Positions 1 through 11,570 of a DNA stretch of 64,000 nucleotides are shown here, piece after piece. How positions within the stretch are numbered: position 1 is the stretch's first letter; each line of letters opens with the position of its first letter. A program made the position numbers and the translations under genes. Under the pieces are notes generated by a model that saw only the letters and a list, made by a program, of their open reading frames with translations, did not search any database and was not told the origin of the DNA. Source of the stretch: Amblyornis subalaris. Its lineage: Eukaryota; Chordata; Aves; Passeriformes; Ptilonorhynchidae. The stretch is taken from contig JACAXG010000264.1 in the NCBI GenBank assembly GCA_018881555.1, positions 468,279 to 532,278 on the forward strand. Reading direction: 5' to 3'.

Positions 1-3000
1 CCATCCTCAGTGCCAGCCAGTTAAGCTGTTTCATCGAGCACGGCAATGAGCTGTGCACACACTATGGGCAGATACAGTGCCTCGGGTGAGAGGTCTGGAT
101 TTCCAGACAAGGGGTCATAATTTGTAACATTGCTAACTCTGATTTTCAGGTTTGGCTAACCAGATCTCAAATGCTCATTAAGCCTGTGTCAGCCTTGAGA
201 TGTTCAGTTACGCAGCCTGAGTAACTTGTGCCTTAATTTTCTATATCTCTGAAAACAGAGATATTGGTTGTGGTCTTCTTTGTAAATTGCTTTCGAGTAT
301 CATGAGCAAAATTTTATGTAAACTTCAGAGGGAAAAGAAAGATCTAACAGCAGTTAGTGCTAGATCAAATGCAAACTTACAGAAAATCAGCAAAAAATTG
401 GTCATCTATTCTCTTGTGAAACCACTGAGTCCTCAGCTTCACTATTTTTCAAATGTCAGCATGGGGACACCTTAGTCAACAGCATAGCTTCTGTAGCCAG
501 TTGATTTAGGAAGCCACAAACTAATGCTATTTGAATTTCTTTACAAGTGGAAAAAGTTGAACTTAAAATTGAGCCTCTTACTAGATGTACAGTTTCTAAT
601 TTTACAGTGAGAGTATTGGGATCACTTAAAGAAGCAAAGCCACAGAAAAGCCTCATTTTTTCATGTCTAGATGGGGATTCCTCACTCATCTGGGTGCAGA
701 TGGCAGAACACAGACTGTAATGATAAAGAGGCCATGTTAAAATTTTGTTATGAAGAAGGAGTGTCGCACATTATCTCTTTGGTAAGTCACAATAAGCCAG
801 CGTGTGTCAAAAGAAAAGTTATGGTATCTGGTTTAAAAAAAAAATTAGCTGAACTTTTCAACACTTATACCTTTCATGAAAGAATCATAAATAAAAAATC
901 AAATTGGAAAAACTAGACTTAGTAAAATAGACAGCTTCTAACTTGACTGAAAAATTCGGCAAGTTTTATTTTGTAGCTGACAGCAATTATTGGTTTGCAA
1001 GCACACATCATAGAGAGTGCTGTTGGAGAGGTCACAAACAATGTTTCAGGAGATTTCAGGAGGTTATTTTTCTATCAAGCATATCTGTCCAGTGAAATTC
1101 CAGTTGGGAGAATTTGTTTTCTTGCACCAAACTCCACCTGTGTGCCCAGTTTTCAACTAGGTACCATTATCGGGGGCTCTTTCAGCATGAAGAGAAGCCA
1201 AGTTACCACCTGTCTGGGCTGAGGTTTCTAGGATGGAGCACCCATGAGATGCGGGCAAGCAGGGCCACAGTTGCTGTGATGGTCANTGCACAGACCAGCT
1301 GCCCTGGCCAGAGGGGCTGTTCTCCCCTTGGGGTCTGCAGGGCCTTCTCACACCCTTCTTCATATTCGTATTCTTCACTTTTACTTTGTACTTATACTCC
1401 CTTTTGTGTGACATACATTAATGACAGTCCTGTTATCCAGATGCTGACCTGTTTGTCATGTTTGCTGAACAAATGCATGAGCCTTAGCAATTTATCTGGA
1501 AGAGGAAATCCCAAGTTTGTTAAGGTGAAAAGAAGCCTTTACTAGGGCTAAAGAGAGGGTGAGGATGGTGTTGGGGGTGTTTCTTGTATAGCCCATACTT
1601 GAAACCTACTGAAAATACATGAGTCTGGGGAATGTACTAAGTCAAGTCTAAATTGGAGTGGCTACAAAGTAAATCTTCCCCTTCATTCCTCTTCAAACAT
1701 TCATCATGCTTACGAAGTCACAGCACAAACATTTGTGACAAGATGGAATATGACAGATTGCTTCTGTGGCTTACCAAAATTTCAAGTCATGCTGTGAAAT
1801 GATGACTCTGCATTTTAACCCTATGTCAACACTTGGGCAGCTTCTCGTGACTAAGTTACAATTCTTGAAATATGACAGTGTTGCAGACCTGTTCTTCTAT
1901 ATGACAGGACAATTCTTATTTTGAACTTGGTAATCCTAATTTTTGTATTAATATTCATCTTACTGTTAAACTAATTGTTATAGTCAACCATTCCTTTTAC
2001 ATCTCCTCATTCCCTTAGTAAGTTTTATTTAGCCTGGATCTAAATTCAAAATACTAGTAATACATAGATAATAATAGTGTTCTCACAGTAATGAAGTTCA
2101 ACTAATTACAGCCATTTTTCAGTCCATGTAGTTTCATCAGCCTGTAAATTTACATTTTATTGCTACCTATTAGAGAAGGTGCTTCCCATTATTGAAAGAC
2201 ATAATTATATTAAATTTCAGCAAAATTTAACTGTGAATTTTCAAAGTAAAGGCCACCACATATGCTCCTTTCAGAAAAAAACCAAAGACAAATGAACAAA
2301 ACCAAACCAAATCCAAAATAAGTCATCAAGCTTAAACATTCAAAACCAAGCAAGTGAACCAATCCATTTAATTAAATAATTAAATAATACTAGAATTAAA
2401 TAATACTAGAATGAGAAAGGCCACTTATCAAGATGTTTTTTAGAGGCAATGGAGAGACACAGGCACCTCCTGTGGCAATTCGTGCCATCCCTAAGATAAG
2501 AATTGAAGCTAAATGAGGTGACTTGCTTTCAGATGTCATGTTATTGAATTTAAAGAAGAGAAATGTGTACCTTAGACCAGATGTCTGACTTTTAGATAGT
2601 GCCAGCTAGGTGTCCAACCTTATCAACCATCATTACAGTTAATTACATTCATGGGAAACACTTCACAACAGTCAGTCACTGACTGCTTATGGCAGCAGTG
2701 CTGAAGACATATAGGTAATGGCAAAGAGTTTCTTACGCCTACTATATGCAACTGTTTGATCCTGTCATGGATGTCAGCCTATTTATGAGCTCTTTATGCC
2801 TTTCAGTGTCTCGTTTTCATAGGGTGTTATTAGAGTAAAATTTCACTTGTCCAGATGCACAGGGAAATCAGTCTTACCTAGCTGACTGAAAATATTATAA
2901 ATACCTAAAGATGTGTTAAATGTTCTCAAAATTTTTTTTTTAAATCATTCAGTCAATGACTGTTTGGAACTAGAAGAGAAAGATGTTTTTCTGATAGCAG

Positions 3001-4964
3001 AAGCAGCTTTCTTGTCCAGCACTGAAGTGCATCTTGGAGCAGTGACATTTCTCAGCACAGACTCAGATGCTAAAATTTCCACTGCTTTCTTTATCAGCAT
3101 TCAAAGATGCAGACTTGCTTACTACCATGTAGTTATGATGGTACACTATGTAGTATTAAATTGGAATCTCATTAGGTGGAGGACCATATATAACCACATT
3201 ATTCTCAGAAATGAGCTGCCTTCTGAATATTGTTTTCTATAGCCTTCCCCAGCCTAATGACGGAGAGGTCAGCATCAGGATAAACAAACCTTATGCAGAT
3301 TCTGGTATCCTGCTTTTATTTCTGTGAATGCTTTCATGCTTCTCTTTGCGCTTACAACCGCATCAACACAGCAAGGGGAAGAGGTGCTTTCTGAGCTCGG
3401 CACACTGTAGGTGCTTGTTCCAGTCCCCCTGATGGCACTTATTGTGCCTGTAGTGCAGTCTGTGGCCATGCAAGCACTTATCAATCATTTCTGTGAAGTC
3501 TGGTGGCCTGAGCTGTCCTCTGAGATGTCTGATTTTGCTAAAATAGTGATCCTATATCTTTCCTACTGCCTACTGTTCTGCAGGAATAAAACATATTGTA
3601 GAGAGAAGTAATGATGTCTCAAGTCATTGTTGTCCATTGCTACATGAAAGAATGTCTAAGCCCTGAGGTTAACTTGGCCAAATATTCAGAATACATTGAT
3701 CAGAATCCCAACAATTTTAACAATGTTTTAAAAGTGAGGACTTGAAAATAGTAAATGCACTAGTTTCTAATTCTTCCCTATTAAGCACTTGTGGATTTTC
3801 CAGGTTTTCTTTGCACCTAGGAAGGGTAGGTTTTAAATGGAGATTCTGTTTATTCTGTGATTTCAGAAGTAGGAGTTACCAGAAAATACCCAAAATATTA
3901 AGACATTGTACTACACTGCAACAAAGAGAGAAGGTCTGTATATTTACATGTATGTTTCTGTTAATAAATAGTTATTGATGACATAACAGATTTTTTTAGA
4001 CTGAGCCAAAGTGTGTTTTCTTACAAGATGAGTTTGGATTCCTGAAATAAAGCATTTTCTCACACCTTTTATATGACAGTCAGGAAAACTCAGCAGGGAT
4101 GTATGTATTTTTTCAGAAGTTCATTAAGTTCCAGCATGATTTGCAAATATTTATCTGTTGGTTGCCTTGTCTTTTATCAAAGATGCTTCCCAAATGCTTT
4201 GGTGGCATTTGTCTTTTTGTCAAGGAGATCTAAAGTCTTGAGATTGTGGAAGAACACTTCTTGGTAAGTCCATCTTTCTCAAAAAGAGATTTGAGCAGTT
4301 TGTCTCACACTGTGTATTTTTTCAAAATGCAAGAGTGTCATTGCCCCAGGGCTCAGCTTCCATCTTCTTTCTCTCTTCTGGAACCAAAGTGTCCAACCGG
4401 AGTGCTCTCCAACAAGTTAGGCGTCTTCACGGCCAACATCAAAATTATTTCTAACAACACAGAGGCTTCTGATCTGTCATCTATCAGAAACAAGATGAGT
4501 GACAGCCTCAGCAGTAGTCACTAGAGGAACAGCTCCAAAAGCCATCACTGGATCTGTTTTAAACTCACATATATATATTCATAAAGTATTGAGTCATGAT
4601 ATTTAAGTTACTGGTTTTCCTATGTTCATAACAGAATACCCTTTTTTATAAATACAAATTCCTTTCTTACTCTTTTAACTCCACACACTTCTGTACCGGC
4701 AGTACCACCACAAGAGAGAAGATTGTCGCTGGGTTGTACAAAGGCATCTTCATAGGGTAGGTCTTGGCAGTAGTGTAAAAAACCAAGCTGTAGGCACAGA
4801 GTTTTTAAATGCAGGGCAGGCCTACCACAAATTATTTAAATATGATTTTTTTTTTCTGAGTGACATATGGACTGGTGAAACTAAGAACCAATGAGATTTT
4901 GCCTCAATCTGAGGTACCTTGAATTCCTATAGTGCTCTAGGTTTATCAGTATTCAGAGGAATAG
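1..4964. other. A+T-rich sequence without recognisable genes
   Basis: No gene, LINE or LTR was recognised here. The open frames are short (143 codons or fewer), carry no known motif and are scattered over frames as expected by chance. The only local structure noted is a perfect 16-bp tandem duplication, listed separately, and an A/C-rich stretch near 2270-2360. Intergenic or intronic origin is an inference. Confidence 0.6.
2380..2411. repeat. Perfect 16-bp tandem duplication
   Basis: The unit ttaaataatactagaa occurs twice head to tail with no mismatch, at 2380-2395 and 2396-2411. It lies in an A+T-rich stretch and looks like a recent slippage duplication. Confidence 0.9.
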
Positions 4965-4969
4965 ATGGC

Positions 4970-5986
4970 TGTAGTGGGTTGACCCTGGCTGGACACCAGG
5001 CACCCCCCAAAGCCACTCTCTCACGCCCCTCTGCAGCTGGACAGGGGAGAGAAAATATAATGAAGAGTTCCTGGGTTGACATAAGGACAGGGAGACATCA
5101 CTTATCAAATACCATCACTGGCAAAACAGGCTTGATTAGAGATATCAATTGAATTTATTGCTAACAAAATCAGAGCAGGATAATAAGAAGCGAAATAAAC
5201 CCTTAAAACACCTTCCCCCACCCCTCCCTCCTTCCCAGCTCTACCTCCTCCCCCACAGGTGAAGGAAGACAGGGAATAGGGGTTATGGTCAGTTCATCCC
5301 CTGTTTTTCCTGCTGCTCAGGGAGAGGAGTCGTTCCCCTGCTCCGCTTTGGGGTACCTCCCATGGTACAGTTCCCCACAAATGGCTGCAACATGAATCCA
5401 TCCCACGGGCAACAGTCCTTCCCAGACTGCAGCAGTGTGGATCACTCTTCCAGAGGGTACTGTCCTTCCAGGACAGGCTGCTCCAGCCGGGGCTACTCTG
5501 TCCATGGGCCTCCCACAGGGTCACAGCCTCCTCTCAAGCATCCACCTCATGTGGGTCTCCTCCAGGGACTGCAGGTGGATCTCTGCATCCGCATGGTCCT
5601 CCATGGGCTGCAGGGGCACAGGTGCTTCACCATGGGCTGCACCATGTGCTGAAGGGGAATCTCAGCTCTNGTGCCTGGAGCACCTCCTGCACTCCTTCTC
5701 CCCGACCTTGCTGTCTGCAGAGTTGTTGCTCTCACATGTTCTCAGCCCACTCTCCTCTGGCCGTAATTACAACTGTGCAATAACTTTTTCATTTGTTCTT
5801 AAATCTGTTATTGCAGAGGCNTTAGCACCATTTCTAATTGGTCCAGCCTTGACCAGTGGCACGTGGCACCTTTGAAGCCACCAGGGATTGGCTCTGCCAG
5901 ACATGGAGGAGCTTCTGGCAGCTTCTTACAGAAGCCACCTCTGTAGCCCCTCTGCTACCAAAGCTTGGCCATGCAAACCCAATACA
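4970..5986 (-). mobile_element. ERVL-type solo LTR with 5-bp TSD
   Basis: Seen: the element runs from TG at 4970 to CA at 5986 (1,017 bp) and is flanked by the direct repeat atggc at 4965-4969 and 5987-5991. Its plus-strand left end, tgtagtgggttgaccctggc, and right end, cccaataca, match the termini of an LTR I know as very common in birds. In sense (minus) it starts TGTATTGGGT. The strand is also set by an AATAAA signal on the minus strand (5154-5159 on plus). A 5-bp TSD is the ERVL habit. The middle (about 5350-5660) is the family's low-complexity CTGCAG/CCCATGG-rich part. No internal retroviral sequence adjoins either end, so it is a solo LTR left by recombination. The 146-codon open frame inside it is not a gene. 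Isolated Ns lie at 5670 and 5821. Confidence 0.9.
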
Positions 5987-7503
5987 ATGGCATACAATAG
6001 GCTAATGCAGACATTGTTGTAATACTGATCTTAATATCCTAAAACAAATTTAAAGGGTTAATCTATATAATTCATCCATTTGAGGAAAACAATAAATTAA
6101 AATGTCCTTCCTGATGGTGACTGAAAGCCAATATTAGTAACACAAGGCTGATGTCTGGTGTTCACATGCAGCAATCAAGTTCAATTAATTGCAACAATTC
6201 TGAAAGGATTTTTCAATTTTAGTCTATATATTTTGATCTCATCGGGTCATGGGTCACCATTTTCTGTTGTGGTACTGTATTTTTTCCACTATTTTCCTTT
6301 CACCCTTGGCTCATTTGTATGACAAGCTGGAAATGTGCATTCCACAGTGAGTGACAGCACTAGTCCTAATGGATGGACATTTACTGCAGGCCATCCTTGC
6401 AGAATAGCACAGATGAACAATACTCAATTTTGAGGAACAAAATAGTCTCTTGTGTTGAAACAAGTGGTGAAAGCAGCCCTTAAAGTAAAGCCACAGGCTG
6501 TAGGGCTTCTAAATGCAAGTGCTTGTTTTGTATCCTAGGTGATGAGCCCAAATGAGGAAGGAGCAACTTCATCAGATCACCCAAATTATTTTTTCTTGAG
6601 CAAACTATATTTTCTGATCTTTTTCTGAAGATCAAATCCTAGACTGTTCCAGGGTGGTATAGCCCTCAGAAAGTGGATCAGAGGGAGCTCTCCATTGGGA
6701 TTCACGATTATCCACAACTGCAGAGGTGAACCAAAACTCACAGAATCAGTAATGTCAAAAATTAAGTGCACCAAAATAACATCCGCTAAAAAATGACAAG
6801 CTGTTGGAAAGACTTACCTATACAGTAAACAAGTCATGATGACAGAAAAGAAAATAATGTAAGACAAAAAAAGAGAGAAGGAAACACAAAGAAAAGCTCA
6901 AAGTTATATGGAACTGAGGTAAAGTTCCTGTGGAGGTTGGTAAGAGTAGATGAGTTTTTCCAGACACATGCACAGGACACTAGTTTTAAAAGTGAAAGGA
7001 CAATTGATTCACAATAAATAAAATCAAAAAGACTGAGGTAATTAAGAAGAAAAAAGTGTACAGAGGCAACAAAGCAAGAAAGTGGGAGGAAAAAATATCT
7101 TTCTATGGAAATCTAGTGCTCCTGTGTAAGAGCCTGTGATTTAAAACATGAAAAGAAAGCTTCATATGAATACTACCAAAAAAGTGGAAAAGAGTTCTCA
7201 ATTTAAACATTTTTATTTTAGTAGAAAAATTGAAGGAAATGCATTGAGAAAAATGCACAATTACCTGAAGAAAAGAGTGTAGAATAAGAATAATTATTCA
7301 TAATAATACTGATATATGGGAGGAGTTGAATCTATAATCTCTCTAGGTCATCATTTGTAGAAACTGAAGGATAATAAAGATCACCTGTAGCAGATATAAC
7401 TTTTCTGTACAGTAATTGATAAATTTGCTGCAGGATGGTCTAAGGACCCTATTGCTATATGCATGATGAGATGTGTCAGATCTTTAATATTTTGCCATTG
7501 TGC

Positions 7504-7563
7504 CCTGTTCCTATATAGAATTGAATCTTCCTTGTTTCCTGTTCCGATATAGAATTGGAATCT
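7504..7563. repeat. Imperfect direct duplication, offset 34 bp
   Basis: A segment reading cctgttcctatatagaattg and continuing to 7528 recurs at 7538-7563 with one substitution and one inserted base. This is a local two-copy duplication with no sign of function. Confidence 0.8.
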
Positions 7564-10562
7564 AATGTTGCATGTCAGCTAATAAAACATGATTATATGG
7601 TCTCCTCTACGAGTATCAAATGTGTTTCTGTAATTAAAATTTGGCCTCTGTGGAAGAGTTTATGCAGAACGGACTTTAGTGTGTCAGGTAGAATGGAAAT
7701 GCGCAAGTAAGAAACAATCTTAAATAAAGTATAAAAATGTGTTTTACTTATTCCATGACTATACTTTGCAAAAAAATCTGTGGAATTTGATAATTGACAG
7801 TGATTTTTCTTCCTTCACTTAATTAGCTGGATAGCTAGAATAGGATGTTGTCAAACCTCACCACTTCCCAGATCCAGCTAGATCCTTTCCTGATTTTTGA
7901 TACCTGCAAATATGGTTAGATTTGCCAGAAAAAAAGTCTCATTGGGAGAGAATTGTCTGATTATTCAATACAGCTGATGTGGTAGGAGAAGGCAGTAAGC
8001 ATGCTTCAAATGTCATCCTATTGTTCTAGTACTTGCTTCATTCAAAAGCTTTTGAATCCTGAACCCTTTGAGGTCCCCAAACCTTCATTTTGGACTATGT
8101 TGACAGACTTTTGCCTTTGCTTTGAGTTTTGAAGTTGAGTACAGAAATTCTTGAGCCTTCCCAAAGCTTCCACAGGACAGGAAAATAGACCTGCAGGGTG
8201 CCTGATCCTTTAAATAAGCAGTTAAAGTGAATGGATCGTTTCTGGTACATTTTTTTTTAAATCTGTGTGGTTTTCCCCATTCAAAGCAAGAATACTCTGC
8301 TAATGTAATAGGGAATATCAGTGTTCAGCCAGTCCACAAATACATGTCTGGTTTGGTGCTGGGATAGGGGTCATGGTGTTGGCTGGAGAACCTCCAGAAT
8401 GGTCTAAATGGCTCTCTTGGTCAAAATGTTTTAACCAAAGTAAAGCCTTACAAATTCCAAACTTGATTGTTGATTCAGACATAGTAGGTGCTCTAATCAG
8501 GGGAAGGTTATACTTACTAAAACCATCAGTGTTGTCAGACTCTAACTATGCTGAGGATAAATACTTCAAAATAGAAAACATTCCTTATGGTAAAATAAGG
8601 CAATTCATCATAACATTGACAATTTGCTTTACTATTCAGCAGCCTGGCCATTGCAAATAAAGAAATCATATCATTAAATTAGATTTGGCATCTTTTGATA
8701 TTTTGCCAGATTTTCCTTTCCAAAAAGAGAACAGTGCACAAAATTACATCACCTCTATACAGGCAGATCATATCAAGCATTACATTTCTTGAGGTAGTAG
8801 CAGCAAGGTAGGAACTCACTTTTTTTTTTTTAAACTATACTAGATGAAAGCATCCTGCAGTAAATGGGAAAATATTTCCTTTTCACAGAGAATGGAATGA
8901 AATTATTTTGATTTAAAGAAGAAATGTCATTTAATTGCTGGATCTAGCCTTTTTCCCTCTATCATGTTATATATGTTGTCCTGAATGTACTTAATTCTAA
9001 CTGAAATAAAGTGCTTTGATTTGAAATGTTGTTAAATGAACTTGCCAGCTAACCAACCTTTTAAAACCAAATAAAAGAACCCATAAGTTAAACAATAATT
9101 GACATGGAAGTAGTTGGTATTGCTCATTAGAATTCCACTGCCAAAAGTATTTGGTTGGTTAATTTAAAGTGTTTTTAAGTAGATAAAATGCAATGCAAAA
9201 AAATTGTGATGTCTCATTGAGCTAATGTTATAAAAAACTTTAGGTTTAGTACTTTTACTGAAAGTAAGGAGGCAATCAAGTACTGCAAAAGTCTTTGAAG
9301 CAGGTTGTTGGTACCAATTTACAAACCCAAGTTGCATTGCCAAGGAAGAGGTAGTTACATTTGTGTATGTGATTTGTGTACATTTTAAATGCTCTTGAAT
9401 CTACTTGAATTGCAAGTTTCTCGCTAAGATCCAATACAAAAAATCTCTTAGCTGATGCATGCAGTAATTATTTGCAGTGCTAGAACAGAGTTAAAAGTAC
9501 AAGAAGAAGGCTGTTATGAAGGATTTATGACTTTTTTTTCTGTCTTCACTGAGTGAATTAAATCCAGTCTGTAGTGTCAGTTTCCTTAAAGATGGACAGG
9601 ACTGTGACTGAGCATTAGTGAAGCACCAGCGGTGATGGATGCACTTGACCCCTTAACCAAACCAGCAGTAGTTTGGTATAAGCTCCAAAGGAGGTAAAGC
9701 CCTGTTCTATAGCTGGGCCAAGAACCTCTCTAGGAAATCCACAAAGAAGTGGAGTGACACAGTGAGCATCGAAGGTTTTGCATCTCTGGTCTTTGTGTAA
9801 ATCATTCTAGCTTGATTATAACTTGATTTTCATTGGGAGTAAGTAATAGAATGAACCTTGCCATCAGACTTTTTAAAGTCACGCTTTTGCAACATGATCT
9901 TAAAATGACTTTTGCTATACTCTTTGACAGTGATTCTTTAAGTGTTCTAAATCACTCACCCAATACAATCTGGCATAGTAAGCAGGATCCTAGTTCAAGA
10001 CTTGTGACACCAGCAGGCATGGACAATGTAAATGAAGATGAGAAGGAAAATTCAAATTTGCAAGGCAGATCAATGCAACGTTGCATGTAACTTCTACACT
10101 GTTGTTCCTTCTCCTGGAAATTAAGGTCACTATCTAACAAACTCCAATAGTTATTATTTTGGAGAACTACAGAGGGAAGCTGTTTGGTTCCAGTCATATT
10201 TTCTAACTCTGAATGAAGTGCTTTCTTCTCCCAGGAGTAGCAAACATCAGAACAGTTTAAAAGTTTCTTTTGAAGTTCCTGTTCTTCTACAAGCAGCCTG
10301 GAGAATTATGGCGTTTTTCTTTGAGACGTGGAGCTGAGCCTCCAGCACCATGGAGCCAGTGTGCCAGAGCCCTGACTGGTAAGCTAAAGCTGCAGTCATA
10401 CTGCAACCCGGAGTCCCACTTCTCCTTTCTATTTCAAACCTGCCCCATAATATTTAATACCCCTCTCAAAACAATTGACTCTTTCAGATAGTCATACCTG
10501 CCTCCCTTAGCTGCCTCTGTCGTTCCATGGATGTCTGGAGGCTTTTCAGTCAGACAATTCTA

Positions 10563-10576
10563 TTTTTTTTTTTTTT
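10563..10576. repeat. Poly-T run of 14
   Basis: An uninterrupted run of 14 thymines. It is not next to a recognisable retrotransposon end. Confidence 0.9.
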
Positions 10577-10900
10577 GCATAAAATACTAAGGAAAATGTT
10601 ATTTTTAATTCCCCAATATAGCAGTCTTGGTGTTATGAAATAAGACGGGATTTGGGCAAAGCCACTTAGTTGTCAGTTGTTTGTCATTCCAGGGTTGTTC
10701 AAGTATTGGGTGAAGTTTTTGCAACATAAGGTCTTGAGTGCAAGTGTTGGGAGGCGGCAGATATGTTTTGCTTAAGTCCTGTGGAGATAATGTGCAGAAG
10801 GTAAAAATCAAAATCTAATTGCAAGTGCTGGATGGAAAACAACTTCCGACTTTTATAAAATGGAGTAATCAATGCTTTGAATTCTTTTTACCTTACATTT

Positions 10901-11570
10901 TCATAGAAACGCACAATGATTGGGGCTGGAAGAGGCCTCTGGAGGTCATTTTGTCCAATATCCTGCTCAAGCAGAGGCACCTAGGGCCAGTTGCCCAGGA
11001 CCATCTCCAGATGGCTTTTGAGTATCTCTGAGGATGCCAACTTCACAATCTCTGGGTAAGCCGTGCCAGTGCTCTGTTAACCTCACAGCTAAAAATGTTT
11101 TTCCTGATATTCAGAGGGAACCTCCTGTGTTCCAGTTTGTGCCCATTGTCTCTTGTCCTGTCACTGGGCAAACTCCTTTCAGGTATTTATATTCACTGAT
11201 GAGCCCCCCAAGCTTTATCTTCTCCAGGCTTAATAGACCCAGCTCTGTCAGCCTTTCTCCACAGGAGAGATGCTTCAGTCCATTAATTGTCTTTGTAGCT
11301 CATTGCTGGGCTCTCTCCAGTAGGTCCATGTGTCTTGTGTACTGAGGAGCCCAGAACTGGACCGAGCATTTGGTCTCAGCAGTGCTGAGTAGAAGGGAAC
11401 AACCACCTCCCTCAGCCTGCTAACAGCACTTCTGCTAATGAAGCCCAGGATACTACTAACGACCTTTTCAGAAAGGGCACATTTCTGGCTTATATTCAAC
11501 TTGGTGTCCACCACGACCCCCAGGTCCTTTACTGCAAAGCTCCCTTCCACCTGCGTGGTACGAAGCACAT
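10901..11570 (-). mobile_element. CR1 LINE, 3' fragment
   Basis: Seen: the plus strand begins tcatagaaacgcacaatgat and runs through the typical inverse CR1 3' region (tggaagaggcctctggaggt, then the ctgggcaac-like and cctcctgtg blocks), so the element lies in minus sense with its 3' end at 10901. On the minus strand the frame at 11275-11568 translates to the end of the CR1 reverse-transcriptase protein: KDLGVVVDTKLNISQKCAL is recognisable, followed by VSSILGFISRS and PFYSALLRP. The frame then runs into shifted sequence, so the protein is broken. The 5' end, near 11570, is a truncation, as usual for CR1. Known: CR1 copies by target-primed reverse transcription and is usually 5'-truncated. The exact 5' limit is uncertain by tens of bases. 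Confidence 0.92.

Larger units (their letters stand above)
5992..10900. other. A+T-rich sequence without recognisable genes
   Basis: No coding exon or transposon was recognised. Open frames are below 100 codons and show no motif. A short imperfect duplication at 7504-7563 is listed separately. Poly-T runs lie near 8818 and at 10563-10576. It may contain conserved non-coding DNA, which cannot be judged without an alignment. Confidence 0.55.

Noticed and set aside
5294..5875. Several open frames of 62-146 codons
   Set aside because: They are part of the repetitive middle of the ERVL-type LTR at 4970-5986.
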